Assembly (NCBI GenBank): GCA_016712355.1
Contig: JADJRF010000005.1
Span: 124,001 to 188,000 of the forward strand
Direction: 5' to 3'
DNA from: Vampirovibrionales bacterium
Lineage (GTDB): Bacteria > Cyanobacteriota > Vampirovibrionia > Vampirovibrionales > Vampirovibrionaceae
DNA length: 64,000 nt
A program made the position numbers and the translations under genes. The notes under the pieces are model-generated. The model had not been told where the DNA came from, made no database searches, and saw only the letters and a program-made list of their open reading frames with translations. Shown one piece after another: positions 7,369 to 15,629 of this stretch. Every line of letters begins with the position of its first letter. The stretch's first letter is position 1.

Positions 7369-8153
7369 TTTAGCTTGTAAATAAATAAACCGTGCATTCC
7401 AATCAAGTAAATCTCTCTAAAATAGCTCCAAGAATCTGGGGATAACTCCCGCTGAAGCGGTAGTACGACATATTTTATAAACTCTTCTTGATCATATTCT
7501 GTACCTAAAGACGGCATTAGATCATCAAAAACAACTCCTAATACAACCCCTCGCCATTTTTCATGAGATTTTCGTTGGATTGCTTCCATAATCAAACGGT
7601 AATGTTTATCCCATGATTCCATAACATCGGTTGCTATAAGATTATCCCGTTTCAAAAATTTTCTGTTTCGTTTTGTTCCCTGATACTTAGGTAGTTCTGT
7701 TGCATTTAAAGACACAAATACCACTGGGTCTTGGGCTAAAGCTTCCATTGCCAATTGGTTTAATTGATGATCTACTGCGGACGTAAATTCAATTTTGATA
7801 AGGCCATGACCATTTTTTATAACGGCATCGTAACTTTTATCATTTTTCTCAAATTTTACTTCTTGGTATTCACTGTTCTGAAAGGCTCCTTGCAATAGGA
7901 ATCGCAGAGGCTTCATTTCAATAAAAAAATATTTCCGAAAATCATGATAACTTCTAGGCCATTTCTCAATGTCACGTCGAAATAGTTGGCTTGTTTCATA
8001 GTGCTGCCGTAATTCATGTTCTGTACTTGTAATCTCTTCTTCAAGCTCAATACAAAAATGAACGTACTCTTGGAATGAATATTCCTTATATAGCACCTCT
8101 TCTGAAGGAACTATTTTTAATAATGTTTCACGATCAAAAGAATTAGTTTGCAT
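7347..8153 (-). CDS. Opposite-strand cargo (moron) gene between scaffold and capsid, unknown function
   Basis: The 268-aa product is not a family I recognise. It is soluble, rich in Glu, Lys, Phe and Tyr, and much more AT-rich in codon use than the virion genes on either side. A segment around residues 106-124 (DAVIKNGHGLIKIEFTSAVD) resembles the order D...IExK of PD-(D/E)XK nucleases, but the Lys is Thr, so this is only a hint. The last residues NGGAGGS are encoded by the antisense of the tRNA-Thr acceptor/T-arm. A long inverted repeat lies just upstream and covers the AAGG ribosome site. Independent expression, opposite orientation and composition mark it as an acquired lysogeny, exclusion or defence gene, by inference. 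Confidence 0.75.
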   Translation of the reverse strand: MQTNSFDRETLLKIVPSEEVLYKEYSFQEYVHFCIELEEEITSTEHELRQHYETSQLFRRDIEKWPRSYHDFRKYFFIEMKPLRFLLQGAFQNSEYQEVKFEKNDKSYDAVIKNGHGLIKIEFTSAVDHQLNQLAMEALAQDPVVFVSLNATELPKYQGTKRNRKFLKRDNLIATDVMESWDKHYRLIMEAIQRKSHEKWRGVVLGVVFDDLMPSLGTEYDQEEFIKYVVLPLQRELSPDSWSYFREIYLIGMHGLFIYKLNGGAGGS

Positions 8154-8159
8154 ACTAGA

Positions 8160-8190
8160 CCTTGATATTAGATCGACTCGATTATCAAGG
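8160..8190. promoter_or_regulatory. Nested inverted repeat at the start of the moron gene
   Basis: Outer arms CCTTGATA (8160-8167) and TATCAAGG (8183-8190) are perfect; inside lies ATCGA-C-TCGAT. The inner end of the repeat supplies the AAGG that precedes ATG 8153 by 6 nt. A protein bound here, or an RNA hairpin, could control the gene; autoregulation is likely but unproven. Confidence 0.5.
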
Positions 8191-8271
8191 TTATCACGAG
8201 TCTCTATCCTAATACAGTAAGAGCCAGTGCCCTTTTTTAAGGGGCTGACGCGCTACACCACCCGCCACGAG

Positions 8272-8306
8272 AAGGCCCTGTGAGCAATCACGGGGCCTTT
8301 GTCTTG
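8272..8306 (+). terminator. Strong hairpin terminator before the capsid gene
   Basis: GGCCCTGTGA and TCACGGGGCC form a 10-bp stem (one G-U) closed by a GCAA loop, followed by TTTGTCTT. It faces right and would stop or attenuate transcription coming from the scaffold and tRNA, leaving the capsid gene at 8395 to read-through or its own promoter. The T-run is short and broken. Confidence 0.65.
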
Positions 8307-8394
8307 CTTGGCTCCCTGCGGGGAACAACCGGCGGAACACAGTGCAACCGGTGATGTGGCCAATATCCCACCGAACAAAACGGAGATTTTGGCT

Positions 8395-9336
8395 ATGTCT
8401 AATGCAACTCCCTCAAGGCTTGGTCAGATAAACCAAGCTGGCGCAACGGATGCGCTTTTTCTCAAGGTCTATGCAGGGGAGGTCTTGACCGCCTTTGAAG
8501 AGACCAACGTGATGATGGACAAGCACATCGTGCGAACCATTCCTCACGGCAAATCGGCCCAGTTCCCGGCGACCTGGAAAACCGATGCGGCCTATCATAC
8601 GCCGGGGAACGAGTTGACTGGCTCACAGCGGGTTGTCCACGCTGAGCGGATCATCAACATCGATGACCTGCTGGCATCGGACACCTTCATCGCCAACATC
8701 GATGAAGCTAAAAACCACTATGATGTCCGGTCGATCTACTCGTCTGAACAAGGCCGGGCGCTGGCCCGAAAAGCCGATAAGCAGTTGCTGCAAATCGGTA
8801 TCCTGGCAGCCCGCGCTTCTTCAACGGTTACCGGTGGCTTTGGCGGTTCACGGTTGGTCAACGCCAACTTCGATGTGGATGCCGAAACGCTGATTTCCGG
8901 GATTTTCGCCGCCGCGCAAGCGATGGACGAAAAGGACATCCCGGAAGAAGACCGTTACTGTTTCCTGAAACCGAAACACTACTCATTGCTTGCCCAAAAC
9001 ACCAAACTCTACAACAAAGACTGGGGCGGGATGGGTGTGTATGCGGAAGGGAAGATCCTCAAGGTCTCCAACGTGATGCTGGTTAAAACCAACAACTATC
9101 CGACCACCAACATCGCGTCCGGGGAAGCCGGAACCAACAACACCTACCACGGAGACTTCACCAATTCCATTGCCCTGGTGATGCACAAATCGGCAGTGGG
9201 TACGGTCAAGCTCCTGGATCTGGCTGTTGAGTCAGCGTATGACATCCGCCGTCAAGGCACCTTGATGGTGGCCAAGTACGCCATCGGCCACGGGATCTTG
9301 CGTCCTGAGTGCGCCGTTGAACTGGCCAAAGCGTAA
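8395..9336 (+). CDS. Major capsid protein, T7 gp10-like
   Basis: The 313-aa protein matches the T7-type capsid fold family, with ALFLKVYAGEVLTAFEETNVMMDKHIVRTI in the N-terminal arm region and a GKSAQFPATWKTDAAYHTPGNEL block after it. The C-terminal part carries KYAIGHGILRPECAVEL, typical of this family's end. It builds the icosahedral shell. The start at 8395 (MSNATPSRLGQ) has CGGAG 9-13 nt upstream; the open frame reaches back to 8299 but runs through the terminator hairpin. It is slightly shorter than T7 gp10A (345 aa) and no slippage extension is apparent. Confidence 0.92.
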   Translation: MSNATPSRLGQINQAGATDALFLKVYAGEVLTAFEETNVMMDKHIVRTIPHGKSAQFPATWKTDAAYHTPGNELTGSQRVVHAERIINIDDLLASDTFIANIDEAKNHYDVRSIYSSEQGRALARKADKQLLQIGILAARASSTVTGGFGGSRLVNANFDVDAETLISGIFAAAQAMDEKDIPEEDRYCFLKPKHYSLLAQNTKLYNKDWGGMGVYAEGKILKVSNVMLVKTNNYPTTNIASGEAGTNNTYHGDFTNSIALVMHKSAVGTVKLLDLAVESAYDIRRQGTLMVAKYAIGHGILRPECAVELAKA

Positions 9337-9348
9337 GGAGGAATGACG

Positions 9349-9666
9349 ATGACTACTGCACTTTTATCCGCTCAAGCCTCCAACGGTTCCGGGACAGCGG
9401 TAATTCTAAGCGCCAAGGTCGATGGCAATGCTTTCGGTATTGCTGTTTACGGGACTTTCGGTGGCGGCACTGTCACCATTGAAGTGGCGCTGGATGGCAC
9501 CAACTATGCCCCCTTGGATACTTTCACGGCAGCCGGTATGAGAAATTACCGGATCTTCGTAGACAACGGTTCCAAGATTCGGGCAACCCTGGCCGGTGCA
9601 ACTGGCCCGAACATAAACGCCCTGATGAGTGGTGCCTTCATGGGCATCACCCGAACAGACGCCTAA
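9349..9666 (+). CDS. Small beta-rich protein downstream of capsid (possible decoration protein)
   Basis: The 105-aa product is rich in Gly, Thr, Ala and Val, with alternating hydrophobic strands (TVTIEVALDGTNYAPLDTF) and no membrane segment. A gene in this position, between capsid and tail tubular A, often encodes a capsid decoration or minor head protein, but the assignment is by position only. The second ATG (9349) is preferred because AAGGAGG is then 6 nt away; the ATG at 9343 would be too close. It is followed by a strong terminator. Confidence 0.7.
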   Translation: MTTALLSAQASNGSGTAVILSAKVDGNAFGIAVYGTFGGGTVTIEVALDGTNYAPLDTFTAAGMRNYRIFVDNGSKIRATLAGATGPNINALMSGAFMGITRTDA

Positions 9667-9686
9667 TGCTCTCTCTGATGCTCCCA

Positions 9687-9725
9687 CAGGAGGTTACCGG
9701 TTTTCCGGTAGCCTCCTGTTTTTTT
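9687..9725 (+). terminator. Rho-independent terminator after the head genes
   Basis: CAGGAGGTTACCGG pairs with the downstream CCGGTAGCCTCCTG with one slipped base and a TTTT loop, followed by seven T. It occupies the same place as the T7 T-phi terminator downstream of gene 10, so tail genes would be expressed at reduced level by read-through. Confidence 0.9.
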
Positions 9726-9742
9726 GAAATGGAGGTTGACCG

Positions 9743-10324
9743 ATGACGACCACACCACCGCTTCTGACGGAACTGGAAGCGGTGAACGTGATGCTTTCGG
9801 TAATTGGAGAAGCACCAATCAATACGCTGACCGGCGCGGCTACGGTGGATGTCATCCAGGCCAAGGCGATTTTGAGCCAAGTTTCCAGAGAAGTCCAAAC
9901 CGTAGGCTGGCACTTCAACAGTGAGAAAGAGTATCCCCTGGTGCCGGATATCAATCAGGAAATCACTCTGGCTACCAACATGGTGCGGGTGGATGCCGAT
10001 CAGTACCCCGAACTCGACGTGGTTCAGCGGGGCCTCCGGCTCTACAACCGGAAAGATCATACCTTCAAGTTTGACAAAACCGTTAAGGCGGAAATCGTTT
10101 TCCTATTGTCCTTTGAGGAAATTCCACAAACCGCCCGGCAATTTATTGTCATCCGTGCTGCCCGGATTTTCCAGGATCGCATGGTGGGGTCGGAGGTTCT
10201 GCATGGTTTTACGGCAGTCGATGAACAAAAAGCATTGGCTGATCTGAAAGATGCTGAAGGGGACACGGGCGATTACACCATCTTTGACCACTACGATGCC
10301 TACCGGCCTCTGGATAGGTGGTAA
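9743..10324 (+). CDS. Tail tubular protein A, T7 gp11-like
   Basis: The 193-aa product is the usual length for this family. It starts with ELEAVNVMLSVIGEAPINTL, a hallmark of gp11 proteins, and continues with SREVQTVGWHFNSEKEYPL and DRMVGSEVLH near the C-terminus. Twelve copies form the ring joining the portal to the tail nozzle. GGAGG precedes the ATG by 7 nt. It lies directly upstream of the tail tubular B gene, separated by three bases. Confidence 0.93.
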   Translation: MTTTPPLLTELEAVNVMLSVIGEAPINTLTGAATVDVIQAKAILSQVSREVQTVGWHFNSEKEYPLVPDINQEITLATNMVRVDADQYPELDVVQRGLRLYNRKDHTFKFDKTVKAEIVFLLSFEEIPQTARQFIVIRAARIFQDRMVGSEVLHGFTAVDEQKALADLKDAEGDTGDYTIFDHYDAYRPLDRW

Positions 10325-10327
10325 GCC

Positions 10328-12685
10328 ATGCCGCTGGTCAGTGGATCGATCCCGAACCTGATTAACGGGGTCTCTCAACAACCTGCCCCGATTCGTCTAC
10401 CATCCCAATGCGAGGAGCAGATCAACGGATACTCCTCAGTGGTGGAGGGCTTGAAAAAACGTCCGCCACTAGAGTTTGTTGCAAAGCTCAACAGCCTTCA
10501 GGTGGGAAGTGCCTTTATCCATACCATCAACCGGGATAGCGCCGAGCGGTATGTCGTTATCATCACCGATGAGGATTTAAAAGTTTATGATCTGGCTGGT
10601 GTTCAAAAGACGGTAACTTTTCCCAACGGCACGGCCTACCTCGACGCTGCCGTGCCCTCTACTAGCTTCCGAGCCGTCACCATTGCGGATTACACCTTTG
10701 TGGGGAATCTCACCAAAACAGTTGCCTTTACCAGTAATAAGTCTCCGAAATATGGCAGTGCCGGATTGGTCTTTGTTAAACAGGCGAATGTCAGTAGTAA
10801 CTACAAGGTTTTTGTAGATGGCGTTCAAAAAGCCAGTCATGCCACGACCACTACCAACATCCAAACTGAATATATTGCAACACAGCTAGCAACCCAACTG
10901 ACCACCAATCTGGGAGCAGGGTGGACGGTAACGAGGGTTCAATCGACCGTTCAAATCAAGAAAAACGATGGCACTGCCTTTACCCTAGACACCGAGGATA
11001 GTAATGCGGGTAATGCGTTGAAATCTGCCAAGGAAAAAATCCAACGCTTTACCGATTTACCCACGGTGGCCCCCAGGGACTTTGTGATCGAGATTACCGG
11101 CGATCAAAGTTCCAGTTTTGATAATTACTTTGTGACCTTTGAACCCAGTGATGCAGGCAGTAACTTCGGAACCGGCGTCTGGCTGGAAACGGTGAAGCCG
11201 GATATCAACTGGGAACTTAATCCGGCCCTAATGCCACACACTTTGATCCGGCAATCCGACGGGACATTTGTTTTTCAACAAGCCACCTGGGGAAAGCGCA
11301 TTGTGGGTGATGAAGAATCCGCCCCCAATCCATCCTTTGTGGGCAGCATGATTAATGACATTTTCCTGTTCAAGAACCGCCTGGGCTTCCTGTCTGACGA
11401 AAGTGTGATTTTCAGCCGTGCCGGAGAATTCTTTGAATTCTTCCCGGAAACCGTGACCACCTTACTCGATAGCGATCCGGTGGATGTGGCCGCTTCCAGC
11501 AACAAAGTCTCTATCTTGCGCCATGCGATTCCTTTTGATGAGGACTTATTGCTCTTTTCGGATCAAACCCAGTTCATTTTAAAAGGCGGGGATATTCTCT
11601 CATCCAAGACGGTTTCCATTACTCAGAAAACAGTCTTTGAAAACTCTCGGATCGCCAAGCCCGTTGGGGCTGGAAAGAACGTCTTCTTTGCTGTTAATAA
11701 CGGCAGCTTTACCCAGATCCGGGAATACTTTGTGTCGGATCAGAATGAGACCAATGATGCCGCCGATATCACGGCACACATCCCAAAATATATTCCCAAG
11801 GATGTCAGCAAGCTGTCTGTCACCACCAATGAAGATTTGCTTTGTACCCTCAGTCCCAATACGCCTAATGAGGTTTATGCCTACAAATACTATTGGCGAG
11901 GCAATGAAAAACTGCAATCAGCTTGGAGCCGTTGGACGTTTGGGAATTGCACCATCCTCAATATCGACTTTATTGAATCCCTCCTCTATATCGTAACCCA
12001 GCGGACGGATGGCGTTTATCTGGAAAGGATGACGGTAGCTCCCAAACAGGTGGATACCAATTCAACCTACGTGACACATCTGGATCGCCGTCTTCAGAAC
12101 AATACTCCCGGTGTTTCCGTTTCCTATAATGCAGGATTGGATATAACCACCTGGACACTGCCTTACGCCGTTTCTGGGGTGATGCAAGTGGTGACGAGGG
12201 ACAGCACCGTTGGGCTGAAAGAAGGCATGCTGATCCCGGTGATTGAACAAACCGGCAGCACCGTGAAAGTTCAGGGTAAGTATGACCTGGAAGACGTGTT
12301 TATCGGGCAGCAATATGAATTGCGTTATACCTTCAGTCACCAGTTCTTGAGAGAAAGTTCGCAGAATGGCAGCCAATCCGCCTTGGTATCGGGACGGCTT
12401 CAGATGCGAGCATGGACGCTGGTATTTGAAGACTCTGGCTTCTTTTCGGTGTCCGTTACCCCGAAGTTCCGGGATACCTTCCTCTACAAATTTACCGGGA
12501 CGATTTTGGGAGCCGGGAACAACACCATTGGATCAGTTCCATTGGCAGATGGGGAGTTCACATTCCTCGTCCAATCCAAAAATGATCAAGTCATCATTGA
12601 AGTGATCAATGACACGTTTCTCCCTTGTCATCTCCTGAGTGTCGAGTGGGAAGCCCTTTATAACAGAAGGAGCCAAAAAGTATGA
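10328..12685 (+). CDS. Tail tubular protein B (nozzle), T7 gp12-like
   Basis: The 785-aa product matches the T7 nozzle in length and in its N-terminus, SIPNLINGVSQQPAPIRLPSQCEEQINGYSSVVEGLKKRPP, where the GVSQQP motif is diagnostic. The middle carries the NPSFVGSMINDIFLFKNRLGFLSDE block, also conserved in the family. Six copies form the tail nozzle that holds the fibres. Start has AGGTGG 6-11 nt upstream. Its TGA overlaps the next ATG (ATGA). Confidence 0.94.
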   Translation: MPLVSGSIPNLINGVSQQPAPIRLPSQCEEQINGYSSVVEGLKKRPPLEFVAKLNSLQVGSAFIHTINRDSAERYVVIITDEDLKVYDLAGVQKTVTFPNGTAYLDAAVPSTSFRAVTIADYTFVGNLTKTVAFTSNKSPKYGSAGLVFVKQANVSSNYKVFVDGVQKASHATTTTNIQTEYIATQLATQLTTNLGAGWTVTRVQSTVQIKKNDGTAFTLDTEDSNAGNALKSAKEKIQRFTDLPTVAPRDFVIEITGDQSSSFDNYFVTFEPSDAGSNFGTGVWLETVKPDINWELNPALMPHTLIRQSDGTFVFQQATWGKRIVGDEESAPNPSFVGSMINDIFLFKNRLGFLSDESVIFSRAGEFFEFFPETVTTLLDSDPVDVAASSNKVSILRHAIPFDEDLLLFSDQTQFILKGGDILSSKTVSITQKTVFENSRIAKPVGAGKNVFFAVNNGSFTQIREYFVSDQNETNDAADITAHIPKYIPKDVSKLSVTTNEDLLCTLSPNTPNEVYAYKYYWRGNEKLQSAWSRWTFGNCTILNIDFIESLLYIVTQRTDGVYLERMTVAPKQVDTNSTYVTHLDRRLQNNTPGVSVSYNAGLDITTWTLPYAVSGVMQVVTRDSTVGLKEGMLIPVIEQTGSTVKVQGKYDLEDVFIGQQYELRYTFSHQFLRESSQNGSQSALVSGRLQMRAWTLVFEDSGFFSVSVTPKFRDTFLYKFTGTILGAGNNTIGSVPLADGEFTFLVQSKNDQVIIEVINDTFLPCHLLSVEWEALYNRRSQKV

Positions 12686-13158
12686 CCGCTTATCTCAAGC
12701 CTGCCACGCTGGAAGAGGCGATGGCTCTTGCCCAGGACTTGAGACCAGAAGACGAAGCGGAAATCAGGGCCATGAGTGGGCATGAACCAATGATATCCCT
12801 GAGTCACGGAATTCAATTCTCAGACTTACCCACCACCGTGATGGATGAAAATGGCTCGATTCTAGGGATGTTTGGGGCCGTGCCTGCCGGGAAGAATCCT
12901 TGTGTGGGCGTAGTCTGGATGCTATGTTCCCCAAAAATCATGAAACATCGACGGCAATTCGCCAAGGAATCCCGCCAATGGATTGAAGCCATGCACCGGC
13001 GATATGACCTCCTCTGGAATGTGGTGGATGAGCGGAACACCGTCCATATCCGATGGCTCCAGTGGTGCGGCTTTACGATTATCAAACGCCATGAGGCATT
13101 GGGCATTGAACAACGTCCTTTCCTTGAATTTGTGAGGATTAAAACTGACGATGTGTGA
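12682..13158 (+). CDS. gp13-like protein with acetyltransferase (GNAT) fold
   Basis: The 158-aa protein has the GNAT-like pattern of the T7 gp13 family (DUF2833): an N-terminal helix, DENGSILGMFGAVP strand, GVVWMLCSP strand and a late WLQWCGFTI segment as in N-acetyltransferases. In T7 gp13 is needed for infectious particles and is an internal virion or assembly protein; catalytic activity is not established. It overlaps the nozzle gene by 4 nt and the next gene by 8 nt, so translation is coupled. Confidence 0.85.
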   Translation: MTAYLKPATLEEAMALAQDLRPEDEAEIRAMSGHEPMISLSHGIQFSDLPTTVMDENGSILGMFGAVPAGKNPCVGVVWMLCSPKIMKHRRQFAKESRQWIEAMHRRYDLLWNVVDERNTVHIRWLQWCGFTIIKRHEALGIEQRPFLEFVRIKTDDV

Positions 13159-13759
13159 ACCGGCAACCATTTCTTTGGCGCTGGGTGGATTAGCGATTGT
13201 TACCAGCGCCGCTACCGGGATTGCCTCATACGTCGGTCAATCGCAACAGGCAAATGCCCAGGCATCCTATCAAGCCCAATTGGCCCAGGCCCGGAACCAG
13301 GAGATTCTTGAAAATGCCCGGTTGGCCCAGGAAAGCTATCTTCGGCAAGCCCAGCAACTGAACCTACGGCAGCAGCAGGAAGATGAGAAATCCTCCCAGG
13401 AAATTCAGCAAACGCGGTTGGACGCCGCACAGGCCAGGGCCACCACGCGGGTAGCCACCGGCGAAGCTGGTGTATCAGGGTTGTCCGTAGACAACTTACT
13501 TCGGGATTTTTACCGACAGGAGGATGTCTTTAACGAAAGCGTCCGGCGCAACCGGGACTTTTCCAGGTTCCAGTCCCAAGAGGATATGAAAGGGTTACAG
13601 GCGGAAGCCCAGGGCCGCATTGCTTCGGTTCGCCCCTACCTGCCTGAACCGGTGGTGCGTCCCAACTTGTTGGGGTCGGCGCTTCAGATTGTGAGTGATG
13701 TGGCCTCCCGTGGTTCGGATCTCTCCGATAAATACAAACGGTACAAGGACGGCTGGTAG
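13151..13759 (+). CDS. Internal virion protein B, T7 gp14-like
   Basis: The 202-aa protein starts MCEPATISLALGGLAIVTSAATGIASYVGQSQQ, the short hydrophobic stretch followed by a long Gln/Ala coiled coil that is typical of gp14. A GEAGVSGLSVDNLLRDF segment near residue 110 is also characteristic. In T7 this protein is ejected from the core and forms a channel in the outer membrane. The 8-nt overlap with the previous gene suggests coupling. Confidence 0.9.
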   Translation: MCEPATISLALGGLAIVTSAATGIASYVGQSQQANAQASYQAQLAQARNQEILENARLAQESYLRQAQQLNLRQQQEDEKSSQEIQQTRLDAAQARATTRVATGEAGVSGLSVDNLLRDFYRQEDVFNESVRRNRDFSRFQSQEDMKGLQAEAQGRIASVRPYLPEPVVRPNLLGSALQIVSDVASRGSDLSDKYKRYKDGW

Positions 13760-13761
13760 CA

Positions 13762-15627
13762 ATGGCCAAACGAGTTCAGATCACTGGGGAGATTCAGCCC
13801 CAGGGATTGCAGCCGCAAGCCCGGCCCGTGGACACGTATTATCATCCACAAGAACAAACGGTCGCACCGCCCCCCAAAACTAACAGTTTGCTCCAACTGG
13901 CGGAATCCCTTCAGGCAATTCAACCCGGCTTAGATCGATTTATCGCCAATCGGGATAAGCAGGTTACCGAAAAGCAAAAAGTTGAAGCTGAAACAATGGC
14001 TGGGCAACTGGCTCTTCAAAACCAGTCTGATTGGAACTCTTCCATCCAATCCGTTCGCAAGAAACTGAGTGATCCCAATCTTGCTCCCATTGAGCGGGAA
14101 CGCTTATCAAAGCAACTCCAGTTGTTCCAATCGTCTAATCCCTGGCTTCGGATCTACTTTGACAAAGCGCAACTCGGCCAAAAGGCGTTGGAGTTTGATC
14201 AGGCGGTTCGCACCGAGTGGGCCAATAACCCGGTTCGAGACAGCGATAACCCGGCTGACTTTGACACCTTCTTTGAAGAGCGATTGAACAAGGCGTTTGA
14301 AAGCATTCAGAGCAAGTATCATACGCGGGCCTTTGCGGAAGATTTCTTTCCCCAGGCTCAGAAAACCCGTGATGCTTTGCTCAATGAGCATATCAACTAT
14401 CGACAAAAGCAGGTGATTGAAAACGCCAAGAACGCTTTCAGCAGTCTGGCGACCACCAAGCTGAACGGATTTAGAGAAGCCTTGCAAACAACTTTGGTAG
14501 ATCGTGCGCTTGCCATCGGTGAAATAGAAACACTGGATGGAAACCAAAAACTGGAAATGTTCCAGAAAGATCGGGACGCGCTTTACCAGCAATGGGCGGA
14601 TGACTTATCCAACGAGGCGAAAAAGGCCATCCAGATGACCGGCGGTAGCGGCACCGAAATGAACGCCATTCTGGCTGACTCCATCATTGCGGTGGCCTCA
14701 GAAGCCAAGAATCCGAAGATTCTGGATCTGGCCCGCTACGTGACCACCAGGGACAAAGCCAAGCTCAGTGATATCGCCGATATCAAAGGGAAACTCAATG
14801 ATGCCAGAAGAGCCATTAACAGTGAACGATTCACCGATGTTCAACGAGAAGACGCATTGGAAGAACGAGACCGGAAAGAATTCCTGAGAAAAGCGCAAGT
14901 AGAAATCTTTGATAACTTGCATGGCGATCCCTGGCAGGATTTGTCCAAGTATCGCAAGGACTTCAATGAGAAACAGATGGCGGATGAATTCCTGGAAATC
15001 CTGCAAGTTCAGCGGAAACTTCAAGAACAACGCAGAAACCCCATCCCTCAAGGCAGGGGTGGTACGGCAGATGTGGGGAATTACGTGTATGGCGGCGGCA
15101 CCGATATCGGGAAAGTGAATCGGGCCTTTCTCAACAATGACATTACTGATGATGAATACCGGCAATATGGGCAAACCGTGAACATCAACCGGGATCGGGA
15201 ATTGCGGGATTCGGGATTATCCCAGTTGAAAAAAGAACTGACCGAAACCGCCGTACAGAACGCCATCGACAAATACAAACTCAACCTGTCCAGCTTTGCC
15301 GCGAATCGGGCCGAACGGACAAAGAGCCGGAATGTCCAAGTGGAAACCGAAGTCCGGCGATCTATTGATTCCTGGATACGAGAGCAAGAGAAGAAGAATC
15401 TCTCGCCTTCGCGGGATGAACTCAATGACTACCTCTGGAACAAGCTCTTTCCCAGATTGGATAAACAGTTTGGAGCGAGTCCCCAAAGTGGGACACAAAA
15501 CCCCTCTCAAAATACCTCGCTTACGCCGGAACGAGGCAAGCAAATGATTCAGGAAATCAACCGTTCTACTCTCACACCACAACGAAAACAGCAAGCCATC
15601 CAGGCCATTCAAAAGAGGATTAAATAG
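13762..15627 (+). CDS. Internal virion protein C, T7 gp15-like
   Basis: The 621-aa, mostly helical and Gln/Lys/Asn-rich protein lies between the gp14-like and gp16-like genes, the position of gp15. Its opening segment, with LLQLAESLQAIQPGLDRFIA at about residues 44-63, followed by long coiled regions, fits the family. T7 gp15 forms the middle part of the internal core and, after ejection, the periplasmic tube. It is shorter than T7 gp15 (747 aa), with no visible interruption. The C-terminal part has a Ser/Thr/Gln linker and a basic end. Confidence 0.85.
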   Translation: MAKRVQITGEIQPQGLQPQARPVDTYYHPQEQTVAPPPKTNSLLQLAESLQAIQPGLDRFIANRDKQVTEKQKVEAETMAGQLALQNQSDWNSSIQSVRKKLSDPNLAPIERERLSKQLQLFQSSNPWLRIYFDKAQLGQKALEFDQAVRTEWANNPVRDSDNPADFDTFFEERLNKAFESIQSKYHTRAFAEDFFPQAQKTRDALLNEHINYRQKQVIENAKNAFSSLATTKLNGFREALQTTLVDRALAIGEIETLDGNQKLEMFQKDRDALYQQWADDLSNEAKKAIQMTGGSGTEMNAILADSIIAVASEAKNPKILDLARYVTTRDKAKLSDIADIKGKLNDARRAINSERFTDVQREDALEERDRKEFLRKAQVEIFDNLHGDPWQDLSKYRKDFNEKQMADEFLEILQVQRKLQEQRRNPIPQGRGGTADVGNYVYGGGTDIGKVNRAFLNNDITDDEYRQYGQTVNINRDRELRDSGLSQLKKELTETAVQNAIDKYKLNLSSFAANRAERTKSRNVQVETEVRRSIDSWIREQEKKNLSPSRDELNDYLWNKLFPRLDKQFGASPQSGTQNPSQNTSLTPERGKQMIQEINRSTLTPQRKQQAIQAIQKRIK

Positions 15628-15629
15628 TA

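Noticed and set aside
8220..8270. Possible second tRNA upstream of the capsid terminator
   Set aside because: A short palindrome around CCCTTTTTTAAGGG and GC-rich sequence were seen, but no T-arm or acceptor pairing could be found on either strand.
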